Below are positions 7,457 to 8,583 of a stretch of DNA of 8,583 bases, piece by piece. The DNA lies in the NCBI GenBank assembly GCA_003229095.1, contig QIHS01000125.1, forward strand, positions 1 to 8,583. Reading direction: 5' to 3'. The notes beneath the pieces were generated by a model. That model had not been told where the DNA came from. It saw only the letters and a list, made by a program, of their open reading frames with translations, and made no database searches. A program made the position numbers and the translations under genes. The stretch's first letter is position 1. Each line of letters starts with the position of its first letter. This DNA comes from Woeseia sp. (GTDB lineage: Bacteria; Pseudomonadota; Gammaproteobacteria; Steroidobacterales; Woeseiaceae).

Positions 7457-8583
7457 GAGGCGATTGTCGATCAAATCATCGACTACCGCAGGATCGGCCA
7501 GCGTTGATGTATCGCCGAGATTACTGAAGTCGTTCTCTGCAACCTTTCGAAGAATGCGCCGCATGATTTTTCCCGATCGGGTTTTTGGCAGGCCGGGCGC
7601 CCATTGAATGAAATCCGGTGTTGCAATCGGCCCGATTTCTTTGCGAACCCACTGGCGAAGCTCGGCCAGTAATTCGTCACTGGCATCAATGCCACCCATC
7701 AAAGTGACATAGGCATAAATGCCCTGCCCCTTGATGTCGTGTGGGCAACCGACAACGGCAGCTTCTGCGACATCTTTGTGGGCGACCAGTGCGCTTTCTA
7801 CTTCAGCGGTTCCCATACGATGGCCGGACACATTCAATACGTCATCGACGCGACCGGTTATCCAGTAATAGCCATCCTCATCTCTTTTGACGCCATCTCC
7901 GGTGAAGAAACGCCCCTCGAACGTCGTGAAATAAGTATCGACAAATCGCTGGTGATCACCGTAGATCGTGCGCATCTGCCCGGGCCAACTATCGAGAATT
8001 ACAAGATTCCCATCTGTCGCGCCCTCAAGAATCCTGCCCTCACCGTCAACGACAGCGGGCTGAATACCGAACAATGGTTTGGATGCGGAACCAGGCTTCA
8101 ACGCAGTGGCGCCTGGTAGTGGGCTGATTAGCGCGCCGCCGGTCTCTGTTTGCCACCAGGTATCGACAATTGGGCAACGTTCGTCACCAACGACCCGGTA
8201 GTACCACTCCCAGGCTTCGGGGTTAATGGGTTCGCCAACGGACCCGAGGAGTCGAAGGCTTTTCCGCGATGTTCGCTTGACGGGCTCATCGCCCTCGCGC
8301 ATCAGTGCACGAATTGCAGTTGGCGCCACCTGGTGCTTGTCACAAACCTCCCAGAAACGCGCAGCAGTTGGATAGTTTGGAACACCCTCGAACATCAATG
8401 TCGTTGCACCATTCGCAAGTGGGCCGTAAACAATGTAGCTGTGCCCGGTGACCCAGCCCACATCGGCGGTACACCAATAAATATCTCCCGGGTGATAGTC
8501 AAACACGACCTCATGCGTGAACGAAGCGTAGACCATGTAACCGCCGGTCGTGTGCAGGACGCCCTTCGGTTTGCCGGTGGAAC
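7448..8583 (-). CDS. acs: Acetyl-CoA synthetase, C-terminal part (cut by the window edge)
   Basis: Cytoplasmic enzyme that activates acetate with ATP and CoA, via acetyl-AMP, to acetyl-CoA. The visible part is 377 complete codons plus the stop, roughly the last 58 percent of a protein of about 650 residues. The frame runs to the right edge, where translation reads STGKPKGVLHTTGGYM: this is the nucleotide-binding P-loop motif, so the real start lies outside. Further motifs in order are the DVGWVTGHSYIVYGPL segment, DTWWQTETGG (adenylate binding), the hinge and acyl-adenylate region FTGDGVKRDEDGYYWITGR followed by VDDVLNVSGHRMGTAEVE, and PKTRSGKIMRRILRK. The last holds the catalytic, acetylation-regulated lysine (codon 7568-7570). 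The C-terminus DTSTLADPAVVDDL fits Acs rather than propionyl-CoA synthetase. It is convergent with tagH, 31 bp apart, sharing the hairpin. No truncation other than the edge is seen. Confidence 0.95.
   Translation of the reverse strand, partial: STGKPKGVLHTTGGYMVYASFTHEVVFDYHPGDIYWCTADVGWVTGHSYIVYGPLANGATTLMFEGVPNYPTAARFWEVCDKHQVAPTAIRALMREGDEPVKRTSRKSLRLLGSVGEPINPEAWEWYYRVVGDERCPIVDTWWQTETGGALISPLPGATALKPGSASKPLFGIQPAVVDGEGRILEGATDGNLVILDSWPGQMRTIYGDHQRFVDTYFTTFEGRFFTGDGVKRDEDGYYWITGRVDDVLNVSGHRMGTAEVESALVAHKDVAEAAVVGCPHDIKGQGIYAYVTLMGGIDASDELLAELRQWVRKEIGPIATPDFIQWAPGLPKTRSGKIMRRILRKVAENDFSNLGDTSTLADPAVVDDLIDNRLRK

Noticed and set aside
1..8583. A novel defence, mobile or biosynthetic system spanning several genes
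   Set aside because: All sizeable genes are assignable to known families (APC permease, PurL, DUF1820, TagH, Acs), and their arrangement does not suggest a shared new function.

Overview
The window looks like chromosomal DNA of a gammaproteobacterium of moderate GC content, possibly a marine or sediment lineage. The evidence is a long single-chain PurL of the gamma/betaproteobacterial type, a DUF1820-family protein typical of Gammaproteobacteria, and a proteobacterial TagH-type FHA protein. The lineage is inferred from protein families, since no rRNA is present. Coding density is high and no mobile element or CRISPR array is visible.

Layout from left to right: 1-143 is non-coding or edge sequence. 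144-1505 (minus) is an APC-superfamily amino-acid permease whose TTG start overlaps the purL stop. 1502-5411 (minus) is purL (FGAM synthase, purine biosynthesis step 4). Its reading frame is broken near the N-terminus at about 5102-5105, where roughly 8 nt are missing inside a very conserved motif. 5412-5547 holds the likely purL promoter. 5548-5865 (minus) is a small DUF1820 protein. 5866-6129 is a divergent intergenic region. 6130-7416 (plus) is tagH, a type VI secretion-associated FHA-domain protein standing alone. At 7415-7456 a hairpin spans the stop codons of two convergent genes. 7448-8583 (minus) is the C-terminal part of acetyl-CoA synthetase (acs), cut by the right edge.

The minus-strand genes DUF1820, purL and permease run in one direction. 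purL and the permease form a tightly coupled pair, while DUF1820 is separated from purL by 136 bp that contain a good -10 element. acs and tagH appear unrelated to purine synthesis and to each other.

I did not find a convincing undescribed multi-gene system. The points worth a second look are the purL frame break, the isolated tagH, and the repeat-like hairpin between tagH and acs.
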